A DNA stretch of 64,000 nucleotides from assembly GCA_020831625.1 (NCBI GenBank), contig JAFIGD010000004.1, positions 1 through 64,000 of the forward strand. Direction: 5' to 3'. Below, piece by piece: positions 1 through 9,128 of this stretch (the stretch's first letter is position 1; each line of letters begins with the position of its first letter). The notes beneath the pieces are model-generated. The model was not told where the DNA came from, made no database searches, and was given only the letters and a program-made list of their open reading frames with translations. A program made the translations under genes and the position numbers. This stretch comes from Verrucomicrobiota bacterium. GTDB taxonomy: Bacteria; Verrucomicrobiota; Kiritimatiellia; SS1-B-03-39; UBA6053.

Positions 1-161
1 TGACGAATGACGAGTGACGAGTGACGAGTGAAGAATGACGAGTGACGAATGACGAGTGACGAATGACGAATGACGCGTGACGAATGACGCGTGACGAATG
101 ACGAGTGAAGAATGACGAGTGACGAGTGACGAGTGAAGAATGACGAGTGACGAGTGACGGA
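1..161. repeat. Heptanucleotide tandem repeat (TGACGAR)
   Basis: About 23 head-to-tail copies of a 7-base unit, mostly TGACGAA or TGACGAG, with TGACGCG and TGAAGAA variants. The array starts at or before the window edge, so its true length is unknown. Each unit contains TGA, and because 7 is not a multiple of 3 every frame is stopped, so it is not coding. It ends only about 8 bases before the glpD Shine-Dalgarno AAGGAGA (169-175), so it occupies the glpD 5' leader or promoter zone. Confidence 0.95.
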
Positions 162-179
162 ATGACTTAAGGAGATGTT

Positions 180-1736
180 ATGAAACGTGAATATGCGATC
201 GATCAGATTAAGAATCCGGAGGAGCCGTTTGACATGATTATTGTCGGGGGCGGGGCGACGGGCCTGGGCACGGCGGTGGACGCGGCTTCGCGGGGGCATC
301 GGGTGTTGCTGATGGAGCAGTCGGATTTCGCCGCCGGAACCTCCAGCCGGAGCACAAAGCTGGTGCACGGCGGGGTTCGGTATTTGAAGCAGGGCAATAT
401 TTCCCTGGTGCTGGAGGCCTTGCGCGAGCGGGGGCTGATGGTTCAGAACGCGCCGCATTTGGTGCACAACATGGCGTTTGTGATTCCGAATTATAAGTGG
501 TGGGAGGGTCCGTTTTACGGGGTGGGTATGAAGGTGTACGACAGTTTGGCGGGAAAACTGGGGCTGAGTCCCTCGAAGGTGCTTTCCAAGGAGGAGGTGG
601 TGGCGGCGATTCCCACGGTGGAGACTGAACATCTGACCGGGGGCGTGATATATCATGACGGTCAGTTTGATGATTCCCGTCTGGCGGTGAATCTGGCGCA
701 GACGGCGGTGGAATGCGGGGCCTGTGTGGTGAATTACATGAAGTGTTTGGGCCTGATCAAGGAGGGGGATGAGGTGCGCGGGGTGATCGCCAGGGATGAG
801 GAGAGCGGGGAAACGCACGAGATCCGCGGTCGGGCGGTGATCAATGCCACCGGCGTGTTCGTGGATGAACTGCGGATGAAAGACGACCGGGAGGCGAAAG
901 GGATTATTGCGGTCAGTCAGGGGATTCACGTGGTGCTTCCGAAAGCGTTTTTGCCCGGAGAGGCGGCGATTATGATTCCGAAAACGGCGGACGGGCGGGT
1001 GTTGTTCGGGGTGCCGTGGCATGACCGGGTGGTGGTGGGGACGACGGACACGCCCCTCAAGGAGCATTCGATGGAACCGCGGGCTTTGCAGGAGGAGCGG
1101 GACTTTATCATGGAGCACGCCGCCAAATATTTGACAAAGGATCCGGGGCCGGAGGATGTGCTGAGCATTTTCGCGGGACTGCGGCCGTTGGTCAAATCCG
1201 GCGACGCGTCCAATACGGCGGCGCTCTCGCGGGATCACACCCTGATGGTGTCGCATTCGGGATTGATCACGGTGACGGGCGGGAAGTGGACGACGTATCG
1301 GAAAATGGGGGAGGATGTGGTGGATCAGGCGGAGATGGTGGCCGGGGTGGAGAACCGCGATTGTGTCACCAAACGCCTGCAGATTCACGGATGGACGCGG
1401 GCGGATATCGCAGAGAAAAACCTGAGGGTGTACGGTTCGGATGCGGCGGACATCCGCAGGCTGGTCCGGGAACGTCCGGAGTGGGGGGCGTTGATTCACC
1501 TGAATCTCCCGTATCAGAAGGCGGAAGTGATTTGGCATGTGCGTCAGGAAATGGCGCGGACGGTGACGGATGTGCTTTCGCGCCGGACGCGGGCGCTGTT
1601 GTTGGACGCGAAGGCGAGCGCCGAGGCGGCGGAGGGGGTGGCGGGGCTGATGGCGCGGGAGTCGGGGAAGGACGCGGCCTGGGCGGAACGGGAGGCCGAA
1701 ACGTACCGGACGTATGCGAAAGGATATATGTTTTAG
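180..1736 (+). CDS. glpD: Aerobic glycerol-3-phosphate dehydrogenase
   Basis: FAD-dependent sn-glycerol-3-phosphate dehydrogenase, 518 aa. It oxidises glycerol-3-phosphate to dihydroxyacetone phosphate and passes electrons to quinone at the inner face of the membrane. The N-terminus has a Rossmann FAD motif (GGGATG, residues 23-28) with an acidic residue, E46, at the end of the second strand. Then comes the family signature around residues 53-69 (GTSSRSTKLVHGGVRYL). A second FAD-contacting stretch, GGKWTTYRKM, lies in the last third, followed by the helical C-terminal domain. Length matches GlpD/GlpA enzymes. The ATG at 180 follows a strong AAGGAGA. No glpF or glpK is nearby, so the substrate may come from phospholipid turnover or distant genes. 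The upstream leader is the heptamer repeat. Confidence 0.93.
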   Translation: MKREYAIDQIKNPEEPFDMIIVGGGATGLGTAVDAASRGHRVLLMEQSDFAAGTSSRSTKLVHGGVRYLKQGNISLVLEALRERGLMVQNAPHLVHNMAFVIPNYKWWEGPFYGVGMKVYDSLAGKLGLSPSKVLSKEEVVAAIPTVETEHLTGGVIYHDGQFDDSRLAVNLAQTAVECGACVVNYMKCLGLIKEGDEVRGVIARDEESGETHEIRGRAVINATGVFVDELRMKDDREAKGIIAVSQGIHVVLPKAFLPGEAAIMIPKTADGRVLFGVPWHDRVVVGTTDTPLKEHSMEPRALQEERDFIMEHAAKYLTKDPGPEDVLSIFAGLRPLVKSGDASNTAALSRDHTLMVSHSGLITVTGGKWTTYRKMGEDVVDQAEMVAGVENRDCVTKRLQIHGWTRADIAEKNLRVYGSDAADIRRLVRERPEWGALIHLNLPYQKAEVIWHVRQEMARTVTDVLSRRTRALLLDAKASAEAAEGVAGLMARESGKDAAWAEREAETYRTYAKGYMF

Positions 1737-1764
1737 TTGAATGGTGTCTGAAATCCCTTAGAGT

Positions 1765-2892
1765 GTGCGCATGTCCAAAAGTTCAGACCCGCCCTCACCG
1801 ATATATCTTGTGCATGGAAACGAAGAGTTTCCGGTCGATCAGTTTGCCCGTGAAATGCTGAAGTCGCTGTGTCCGACCGCGGAGGCGGACGGCGTGCTGA
1901 CGACGCTGCGCGGGGATGTGGACACGGTGGACGCGGCGGTGGAGGCGGTGAAACGCGCGCTGACGGAGATTCAGTCCTTCTCGATGTTCGGGGACAAGAA
2001 TGTGACCTGGCTGCGGGATGTGAAGTTTTTGACCGGAAAGCTGTACACCTCGGCCGAGGTGAAGGCGGCGGTGGAGCGTTTATTGTCGGTTCTGGAGAAA
2101 GGGCTGGGACCGGAGCAGATTTTTGTGGTCAGTGTCGCGGGTAAACTGACGGCGACGTCGAAAGTGTTGAAGCGGTTCGGGGCGCTCGGGGGCGTCGCGG
2201 AGTTTTCGAAGTCGGACAAGCCCTGGGAGGCGGCCAAGGAGGATGTCGCGGCGCTGCGGACGCAGTTGAGCGCAAAAGGGATTCAGGCGGATCCCGCGGT
2301 GATGGAGGCGTTCGCGGACCGTCTGGGCGGAGACGCCCGGATGCTGGTGCAGGAGGTGGAGAAAGTGGATGTGTATTTAGGCGACCGGCGCACGTTGACG
2401 CTGGAGGATTTGGATTTGATGGTAAGTCCGATGCGGGAAATCGCGGCGTACACCTTCGGGGACGCGGTGGCGCGCCGGCAGCTTTCGCGGGCGATGTATT
2501 TGTTGAATCAGATGGAAACACAGAAGGTGAGCCCGATCGCGCTGATCGCGCAGTTGCACAATCAGTTTAGGGAAATGGCGCTGTACCGTTCGTTAATGGC
2601 GAAAGGGCTGGCGCGTCTTGAACGGAAGGGGTCTTACGGCGGGAAATTCGCGGTTCAGGACGCGTCCGTGAACGGAATAATTGCTGAGGTGAACGGAAAC
2701 CGGAAGCCGTCGCCGTACCGGATGGCCCAGTTGGCGGAGTGCTCGATGGCGTTTTCGGTGGGGCAGCTGGATCAAATGGCCCGAATGACGGCGGAAGCGT
2801 ATCAGCGTCAGTTTCAGAGCGGCCTTTCCGGATTTCTGCAGTTGGAGATTTTGCTGTTGCGCCTGTTAACGCCAAACGGGAAGGTCGCCTGA
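1765..2892 (+). CDS. holA: DNA polymerase III subunit delta
   Basis: Delta subunit of the clamp loader, 375 aa, which opens the beta sliding clamp during replication. Recognised by the N-terminal segment IYLVHGNEEFPVDQF, the central AAA+-like fold without catalytic P-loop residues, and the C-terminal helical collar region containing SPIALIAQLHNQFREM. Length is typical (about 340-375 aa). The first start is GTG 1765; ATG 1771, two codons later, is equally plausible. It follows glpD by 28 bases. Its stop overlaps the next gene's start in an ATGA, so it is probably co-translated with the DUF3108 gene. Confidence 0.9.
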   Translation: MRMSKSSDPPSPIYLVHGNEEFPVDQFAREMLKSLCPTAEADGVLTTLRGDVDTVDAAVEAVKRALTEIQSFSMFGDKNVTWLRDVKFLTGKLYTSAEVKAAVERLLSVLEKGLGPEQIFVVSVAGKLTATSKVLKRFGALGGVAEFSKSDKPWEAAKEDVAALRTQLSAKGIQADPAVMEAFADRLGGDARMLVQEVEKVDVYLGDRRTLTLEDLDLMVSPMREIAAYTFGDAVARRQLSRAMYLLNQMETQKVSPIALIAQLHNQFREMALYRSLMAKGLARLERKGSYGGKFAVQDASVNGIIAEVNGNRKPSPYRMAQLAECSMAFSVGQLDQMARMTAEAYQRQFQSGLSGFLQLEILLLRLLTPNGKVA

Positions 2893-3713
2893 TGAAAGGG
2901 ATTCGGATCTTTATAGCGGTTTGTTTTTTCGGGACGGTGTGTATTCCGCTGTCCGCGAATGAAGCGGAGGCCCCGCCCAAGCCGGAAGTTGATTTGCCGT
3001 TCCCGATCGGCGAGGTGCTGGAATACGGTCTGTTCTGGGGGTGGATCGGGGTGGGAACGTCGGTTGCGGAAACCCGCTGGGAGTTGAGAGACAACCGCTG
3101 GTACATTGTGATTCAGTTCCAGACCCGCACCAATCACGTTTTGCGGCGGCTGTATCCGGTGGAGGACCATGTGGAGACGTGGATTGACGCGGAGACGCAG
3201 CGGCCGGTTGAGTTCACTACTGTTCTCCAGGCCGGACGGCATTACCGCAATGAGAAAACCACCTTTGACTGGGAGAGAAATCAAGCTGTATACGAGCGCT
3301 TTCATGAAGACGGTCGTGTGGAAACGAAAACCTATGAGATTCAGGACAATGCCAGAGATTTGGTGTCGTTTATGTACTTCATGCGGAATAAGGATCTCCC
3401 CCCGGATTCCTCTTTTGAGTACGAGGTGGTTGTGAACGACAAGCTGTATGAGCTGGAAGTGAACACAAAAGGGGTTGAGAGAGTGAATTTGAGAAACTAC
3501 GGGCGGATTGACAGTATCCGAATTGATCCCCGGGCAAGTTTTGAGGGTGTATTCGTGCGGCGGGGAGAGATGTCGGTCTGGGTTTCGGAGGATCCCCGGA
3601 GGATACTCACGAAGCTGGAAGTGGACACACCCTTTGCGAGTGTGAAGATTCTGCTCCGGAATGTGAGAGGTCCCGGCGATGATTTCTGGATCCGCCAGGC
3701 GGAGCCTGAGTAA
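2892..3713 (+). CDS. DUF3108 domain protein, secreted
   Basis: A 273-aa protein with a short signal peptide (MKGIRIFIAVCFFGTVCIPLSANE). The body matches the DUF3108 pattern: a FPIGEVLEYGLFWGWIGVG opening, then alternating beta strands that include an intact YPVEDHVETWID segment. DUF3108 proteins are periplasmic or outer-membrane-facing and of unknown biochemical role. The ATG at 2892 overlaps the holA stop as ATGA, and longer upstream in-frame starts lie inside holA and would destroy the signal peptide. Its stop (3711-3713) is one base from the convergent kinase stop at 3715, so there is no room for a separate terminator. Confidence 0.8.
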   Translation: MKGIRIFIAVCFFGTVCIPLSANEAEAPPKPEVDLPFPIGEVLEYGLFWGWIGVGTSVAETRWELRDNRWYIVIQFQTRTNHVLRRLYPVEDHVETWIDAETQRPVEFTTVLQAGRHYRNEKTTFDWERNQAVYERFHEDGRVETKTYEIQDNARDLVSFMYFMRNKDLPPDSSFEYEVVVNDKLYELEVNTKGVERVNLRNYGRIDSIRIDPRASFEGVFVRRGEMSVWVSEDPRRILTKLEVDTPFASVKILLRNVRGPGDDFWIRQAEPE

Positions 3714-3714
3714 A

Positions 3715-4887
3715 TCAGCGCTTTTCCTCCGCCTGATGTTCAGGGAGACAAAGGTTAACCTGTGTGCCGCCCTCTTTTGGACAACTGACGATGATGCCGC
3801 CGCCGAGCTTTTTAACGATTCCGAGGCAGACTGGAAGTCCCATGCCGCGTCCGGTGAATTTGGTGGTCACAAACGGATCGAAAATCTGGCGGATTCGGTC
3901 TGACGCTATACCCGCCCCCTTATCCTGCACAATCAGTTTGATGTAGTGTCGGTTTTCCGGAAGGTCTCCGCATGAGCTGACTTGGGGGATGTTCGAGGGG
4001 ATTTTCAAGCAGGACAGGGCGTCAACATGTTCTATGGAAATCCGGGGCGCATGAAGTGGATTGGCTTCCAGAGCGTTTTTAAGAATTTGCAGAACGACTT
4101 CATGAATCTCTGCCGGATTGGCAAGGATTTGATACGTAGCGTTTGAAGCAAGGAGGGACGCTTGCTGTAGTGCAGGGTAGTCATGAACCAGTTCGGCGAT
4201 GACTGTCCGGCAGACGGTCCCAAGGTTGACGACTTCCGGGAGTCCCCGGTTTTGACTCAGATATGTCAGCATTTTTCTGCCGATTTCGGCCGCCTCCTCC
4301 GCGGCGGCATGGGTTTGTTTCAGCAACTGGATTTCATCCCTGTCAGGTCCATCCAGCTCTGTAAGTCCCATAAGAACGAGGTCGAGGCCACCGATGACCG
4401 CCTGGAGTTTGTTGTTCAAGTGATGAGCAATTCCTCCGGCCATCTGGGTGAGGCTGGCGGCTTTTTGTTGCCGTTCCAGCTCCAAAAGGGCTTTGGAGTT
4501 TTTGTCCAGCTTTTTTTGGAGTTCCAGAAAGCGAATGCCGACATGCACTCTGGCTTTGAGTTCGCCGGGGTTTACGGGTTTGACCAGATAATCATTGGCG
4601 CCGGACTCCAGCCCCTCCACTTTATCGGAGGTTTCATTCCGGTTGGTTAACAAAATAAGATACGGGTAATTTTCGATTTCCCGACGGAGTGTCCGAATCA
4701 CGTCCGGACCATCCATCTCCGGCATAATCCAGTCCAGAATCGCCATTTCCGGAGCGTTTTCCCCCAGCATCCGCTTCAATGCCTGCGCACCGTTTGAATA
4801 TCCCTCCACTTCATAGCCCATTTTTTCGAGAAGACGGGTGACGAGGGTTCGGGAGACAAAATCATCATCGGCGACCAGGATTTTCAT
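3715..4887 (-). CDS. Response regulator-histidine kinase hybrid
   Basis: A 390-aa soluble protein with an N-terminal receiver domain (acidic pocket D7-D9, phosphoacceptor D52 in AILDWIMPEMDG, T81, K103). A coiled segment follows, then a dimerisation/phosphoacceptor helix with GGIAHHLNNKL (likely H155). The C-terminal HATPase domain carries DKGAGI and the GRGMGLPVCLGIVKKLGG lid/G2 box. No membrane segment or DNA-binding domain is visible. Receiver-first order means the kinase is probably gated by phosphorylation from another protein. Its start overlaps the stop of the upstream 1372-aa hybrid kinase by four bases (ATGA), making that kinase the likely partner. The H box resembles NtrB/AtoS-type kinases. 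Target and signal are unknown. Confidence 0.85.
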   Translation of the reverse strand: MKILVADDDFVSRTLVTRLLEKMGYEVEGYSNGAQALKRMLGENAPEMAILDWIMPEMDGPDVIRTLRREIENYPYLILLTNRNETSDKVEGLESGANDYLVKPVNPGELKARVHVGIRFLELQKKLDKNSKALLELERQQKAASLTQMAGGIAHHLNNKLQAVIGGLDLVLMGLTELDGPDRDEIQLLKQTHAAAEEAAEIGRKMLTYLSQNRGLPEVVNLGTVCRTVIAELVHDYPALQQASLLASNATYQILANPAEIHEVVLQILKNALEANPLHAPRISIEHVDALSCLKIPSNIPQVSSCGDLPENRHYIKLIVQDKGAGIASDRIRQIFDPFVTTKFTGRGMGLPVCLGIVKKLGGGIIVSCPKEGGTQVNLCLPEHQAEEKR

Positions 4888-7800
4888 GATGCCTCCAGGG
4901 AATTGACGGCCTTCTCCAGTTTGCTCAGGGCCTGTTGGAATGAATTCGACGTGCCGGCTGGATCCACATGGTCACCCTGTTTCAACATCTCTTGAACCGA
5001 GTCGCAAAGAGTGATGATCTCCAGGGCATTCAGATTTAAGGCGGACCCTTTGATGGTATGATTGATGCGGCGCGCGTCTTCCAGCCTTCGCTCCCGAAGG
5101 GCCAGCTCAAGTTTTTTCAGCCGTTCGGGCGCGTCTTCCAAAAAATGCCGCAGGATATGGAGCGCCGTGTCCCGATCCCCCATCACCCGTTCACAAAGGC
5201 CATCGAACTCGATGACGCCCGACAGAAGATTATCGGTGTTGACGGGTATCCGGGGTGTTTGTTCCGCATTCACCGGAAACCAACGGGTTATAACCCGGAC
5301 AATTTCGCGCGGCGAGACAGGTTTGGCGATAAAGTCGTTCATGCCTTTTGCTTGAAATCGTTCAGGATCACCGTGCATGGCATGGGCGGTCATCGCGATT
5401 ACAGGAATCGTCAGGTTTTGGTTTCCCGAGTTCGGGTCGCGCAGGGTGCGCAGGAGTTCGAGGCCGTCCATACCCGGCATTTGGAGATCGGTGAACACAA
5501 GATCCCAAGGAGCGCTTTTCAGCTTTTCGAGCGCCTGATTTCCGTCTGCGACCAGCACGGGTGACATTCCGAGCTTTCGAAAAATCGCATCAGCGACCTC
5601 CCGATTGACCGGATTGTCCTCCACAATGAGAATACGCAGGCGTAAATGGGCGAAAATATGATGGATTGATCTCGAAGAGACACGGTGGGGGGATTCAACG
5701 GAATCATCAGATTTACAAGTCCCTGCGGGGCATTCCTCCAGGGGCAGTACACAGAGGAAACGGCAACCTCCCCCGGCCCGATTTTCGACGTGGATTTGAC
5801 CGCCCATCATTATCGCAAGTTGTTCGCAAATATACAGGCCCAGTCCGGATCCCCCGTGTTTACGGGTAAGGGAGTTGTCCACTTGCTGGAATTTATGAAA
5901 AATAAAGTCCAACTGGTCTTCGGGAATGCCGGGGCCGCTGTCTTCGGTGATGATGTGCAGTTCCCGGAAACGCGGGGTGGAACCACGTATCTCCAGCTGA
6001 AACCGCACTAGGCCCTGTTCTGTGAATTTGACCGCGTTATTGAGCAGATTCAGCATAATTTGCCGTATTCTTCCCGTATCGCCTATAAAACACGCGTCTT
6101 TTTTCGCCATGAACTCCACTTCAAACCGAAGGCTTTTAGCCTCCGCCTGATATCGGATCAGGGACGTGATTTCTTTAAATAATTTCCACAGGCTGAACGG
6201 GGCGGGAAGAATACTGAACATGCCGGACTCGATCTTAGACAGATCCAGAAGATCGTTCAGGAGGTCTAACAAATTCAAGGCACTTCGATGGGCGACTTCG
6301 ATATAATCGCGTTGCTCGGAATTCAAAGGGGTGTCTTTGATCAGTCCCGTCATTCCCAGAATTCCGTTCATCGGGGTGCGGATTTCGTGACTCATATTCG
6401 CCAGGAACGCACTTTTCGCCTCGTTGGCGGCCTGGGCGGCTTTGCTGAGCCGCTGGGCCTCTTCGGTGGCGATCCGTAGACGCTCATTGGTGAGTTGGAG
6501 GTTTTTTTCGGCGTTTTTTCGCTCGGTTACATCCGCGATGTACCCCCGCCAGAGGACACTGCTGTCGGGCTGCGCCTCGGGACTGGAGATCCCCCAAAGC
6601 CAGATGGTCCCTTTTTCCGGGTGTTGATAGCGAAAATCCAAACTCCAAATTTCGAGGGTGCGAAATGATGCTTTCATGGATTGAATGACGCGGTCCATAT
6701 CCTCGGGATGCACATTTGCGATCGCGGGCGATGCGTCATAGCGCACCTCGGATGGATAACAGCCGATCACATTCTGACTGTGTTCAGACAGGTATGGGAA
6801 GCATATCCTCCCGTCTGCAAACATCTGAAACTCATAGACCATTCCCGGAATTTGTTCAGAAAGGGTTCGCAAACGCTGTTCACTGTTTTTTAGAGCGATT
6901 TGGCTTCGCTTGCGCTGAACGAGGGTCCAGATTTCGTTCAGGAGCATTTGAGAGGTTTCCAGATCGAAATCGGTATAGGCTGAATCTTGTTTTTCGAGAA
7001 CCGCAAGGAGTTTCACTTTCCCCCCTTCCAGCACCGGGACGCTGATAAAATGGCGGGCGTCCGCGGTTATGCCGTCACAGTTCCGGTTCTTAAAAGTGGC
7101 GTGTCCCCGAACTGGCTTTTTGCGGAAAACACCTTCAATCCAGGGCCCTGCATCGTCAAATGGAACTTTATTTTGTCGCTGGCATTGGCAGTCCGGAGAC
7201 AGGACACACCCCGCGCAGACCAGTTGTTGTGCTGTTTGGTTTTCCTCGTCCACCGCATGAAAAACCCCTATGTGACTTTTGGTCAGATGCAAAGCGGTTG
7301 CCAGCGTCTCGCGCAGGAAAACTTCTTCGCTGTTTGCTTCCAGCAAAGCTGGAAATCGAAGTTGCGCCTCCACCCGTTCGCGGACGGCTTCCAGATAAAA
7401 CGCCTGATTTTTCTGGCGTGTGATATCCACGCACGTTGCCAGGATCCTGGGTTCGCCGTTAAGGATAATGCGCCGAAGAGTCACCGTCTCCCAAAACACG
7501 GTTTTATCTTTACGGATATTTTTCCATTCGAAGTGGATCAAACCTGTGTCCCGGGCTTTGTGAATATTGTTCAAAGCGGTTTCGGCGGTATACGGCAGTT
7601 CGTTCAGCCAAAGCATTTCGGTGTAAAATTCTTTGTGACTGGCGAACCCGTATGAATTGAGCGCCGCCTCATTCAGATCCAGCACTTCGCCTGTGTCCGG
7701 GTGATGAATATAATTACTGACCGGACTTTCCCTAAAAAGGGTGCGGAACCGGTCTTCGCTGTTCAGAAGCTCTTGTTGGGTCTTCTTATGTTGAGTGACA

Positions 7801-9002
7801 TTCTCAAACGTGATGCCCACTTTTCGGTTCGGCAGAGGAAAGGCTTTCACCGCATAGGCGCTTTCAAGAACGTGGTCGTCATTATAATTGAGATCCATAA
7901 AGTCTTTAGGCTTTCCGGATTTTATAATCTCCACAAAGAGGCTGGGTATGCCGTTGGCACGGAGTTGTGGGAAGATGTTGTCGATCCGCCGCCCCAAAAG
8001 GTTCTGTACCGGGATACCCGTAAGTTGTTCACTGGCGGGATTGGCGGTCACTAAACGCAGACTTTTGTCATCATCCGGATCTTCAATCTCATAGACATAG
8101 AGGCCGATCTGCATGTTCTTCAGGATGTCGTCCGCTTGTTGCAACGAGTTTTGCGTCTCTTTGAGAGGGGTGATGTCGATATGACACCCGGTCATGCGAA
8201 CAGGCGTCCCGTCTCCGGCCCATTCAATGACCTTTCCCGTACAGATGACATGCACCGTGGAGCCGTTTTTGTGGCGGTATCGGACTTGATTGTAGTATGG
8301 TTCCCGGCCGTGCGAGTTCACATGTCGATCAAATGTTTCCAAGACTGTCGGCAGGTCTTCCGGGAAGATAATCCGCTGCCAGGCCGCCGGTGAACTTTCC
8401 ATTTCATGATCTTCATACCCGAACATACGCTTAAACGTCGGGCTAAGGTATTCAGTGTTTTCAATGAGATTCCAGTCCCAGAAACCCGAAAGCGTACTTT
8501 CCATGATTTCCCTGAGCGATTGTTCGCTTTGGGTAACCGCCTCTTCCTTCCGTCTGCTTTGGTGAATGTTCACATGATATCCAACCATCCGGAGCGGCTG
8601 TCCTTCCGGATCCCGCTCTATGACACGGCCGGAGCAGACAATCCGAATCCAATGTCCCTGTTTATGATGGAAGCGGGCCTCTTGGTGATACGGGTCTGGC
8701 CCCGATCCTGTGAGATAATCCCGCATCAGGCCTTCCGCTTCGGCACGGTCCTCCGGATGCATCAGGCGCCGGCGGGCTTCCGGGCTTTCCGCGAGTTCTC
8801 CGGGTTCATAGCCCAACATGCGGCAACAGGCCGGACTGTAAAAAACACGATCCTTTTGGAAATCCCAGTCCCAATATCCGATCATGTCCAAGTCCAGAAT
8901 CTGTTCAAGAATTTTCAAAGAAGGCATCTTCGAATCCGCCGTTTCCTCTGGCCGGCCAGAGGCCGGCTGCTGCCTGTTTTGTTCTGAAGTTTCGGGTTTC
9001 AT
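4884..9002 (-). CDS. Multi-PAS/GAF hybrid sensor histidine kinase with REC and Hpt
   Basis: A 1372-aa phosphorelay kinase with no transmembrane helix, so probably cytoplasmic. Domain order by eye: PAS (~30-150), PAS (~160-280), PAS (~288-410), PAS (~415-535), GAF (~550-705), PAS (~710-835), HisKA with FLANMSHEIRTPMNG (~870), HATPase with NNAVKF, DSGPGI and GGSGLGLYI, receiver (~1125-1245, TDLQMPGMDG), and C-terminal Hpt with INHTIKGSALNL. The first two PAS domains resemble each other strongly (YWDWDF...GYEPGE versus FWDWNL...GYEDHE), suggesting duplication. The GAF domain contains a cysteine cluster (CAGCVLSPDCQC) that could bind metal or sense redox state. All relay modules needed for His-Asp-His transfer are present in one chain. 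The downstream receiver-kinase is translationally coupled. Confidence 0.9.
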   Translation of the reverse strand: MKPETSEQNRQQPASGRPEETADSKMPSLKILEQILDLDMIGYWDWDFQKDRVFYSPACCRMLGYEPGELAESPEARRRLMHPEDRAEAEGLMRDYLTGSGPDPYHQEARFHHKQGHWIRIVCSGRVIERDPEGQPLRMVGYHVNIHQSRRKEEAVTQSEQSLREIMESTLSGFWDWNLIENTEYLSPTFKRMFGYEDHEMESSPAAWQRIIFPEDLPTVLETFDRHVNSHGREPYYNQVRYRHKNGSTVHVICTGKVIEWAGDGTPVRMTGCHIDITPLKETQNSLQQADDILKNMQIGLYVYEIEDPDDDKSLRLVTANPASEQLTGIPVQNLLGRRIDNIFPQLRANGIPSLFVEIIKSGKPKDFMDLNYNDDHVLESAYAVKAFPLPNRKVGITFENVTQHKKTQQELLNSEDRFRTLFRESPVSNYIHHPDTGEVLDLNEAALNSYGFASHKEFYTEMLWLNELPYTAETALNNIHKARDTGLIHFEWKNIRKDKTVFWETVTLRRIILNGEPRILATCVDITRQKNQAFYLEAVRERVEAQLRFPALLEANSEEVFLRETLATALHLTKSHIGVFHAVDEENQTAQQLVCAGCVLSPDCQCQRQNKVPFDDAGPWIEGVFRKKPVRGHATFKNRNCDGITADARHFISVPVLEGGKVKLLAVLEKQDSAYTDFDLETSQMLLNEIWTLVQRKRSQIALKNSEQRLRTLSEQIPGMVYEFQMFADGRICFPYLSEHSQNVIGCYPSEVRYDASPAIANVHPEDMDRVIQSMKASFRTLEIWSLDFRYQHPEKGTIWLWGISSPEAQPDSSVLWRGYIADVTERKNAEKNLQLTNERLRIATEEAQRLSKAAQAANEAKSAFLANMSHEIRTPMNGILGMTGLIKDTPLNSEQRDYIEVAHRSALNLLDLLNDLLDLSKIESGMFSILPAPFSLWKLFKEITSLIRYQAEAKSLRFEVEFMAKKDACFIGDTGRIRQIMLNLLNNAVKFTEQGLVRFQLEIRGSTPRFRELHIITEDSGPGIPEDQLDFIFHKFQQVDNSLTRKHGGSGLGLYICEQLAIMMGGQIHVENRAGGGCRFLCVLPLEECPAGTCKSDDSVESPHRVSSRSIHHIFAHLRLRILIVEDNPVNREVADAIFRKLGMSPVLVADGNQALEKLKSAPWDLVFTDLQMPGMDGLELLRTLRDPNSGNQNLTIPVIAMTAHAMHGDPERFQAKGMNDFIAKPVSPREIVRVITRWFPVNAEQTPRIPVNTDNLLSGVIEFDGLCERVMGDRDTALHILRHFLEDAPERLKKLELALRERRLEDARRINHTIKGSALNLNALEIITLCDSVQEMLKQGDHVDPAGTSNSFQQALSKLEKAVNSLEAS

Positions 9003-9064
9003 GTTGGGTGCCGATTGTTGGGCTCAGACGCCGCCGTTCGGATGTAACATCCACAGTGTTCAGA

Positions 9065-9094
9065 TTGTAAACCTGCGTTCGCTTTGAGTAAAGT
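9065..9094 (+). promoter_or_regulatory. Possible sigma70-like promoter for the TPR/Exb operon
   Basis: TTGTAA (9065-9070) and TAAAGT (9089-9094) are separated by 18 bases in the 126-base divergent gap between the multi-PAS kinase and the giant TPR gene. Each hexamer is an imperfect match, so this is only a candidate. Confidence 0.3.
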
Positions 9095-9128
9095 AAATTT
9101 TTTCTTGTCGGCGGGAGGAAAGTTTCCT

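Noticed and set aside
1-161. CRISPR array
   Set aside because: Units are 7 bases and contiguous with no unique spacers, and there are no cas genes.
2739-2891. Upstream extension of the DUF3108 gene
   Set aside because: It lies inside holA and would bury the signal peptide; the ATGA start at 2892 is better.
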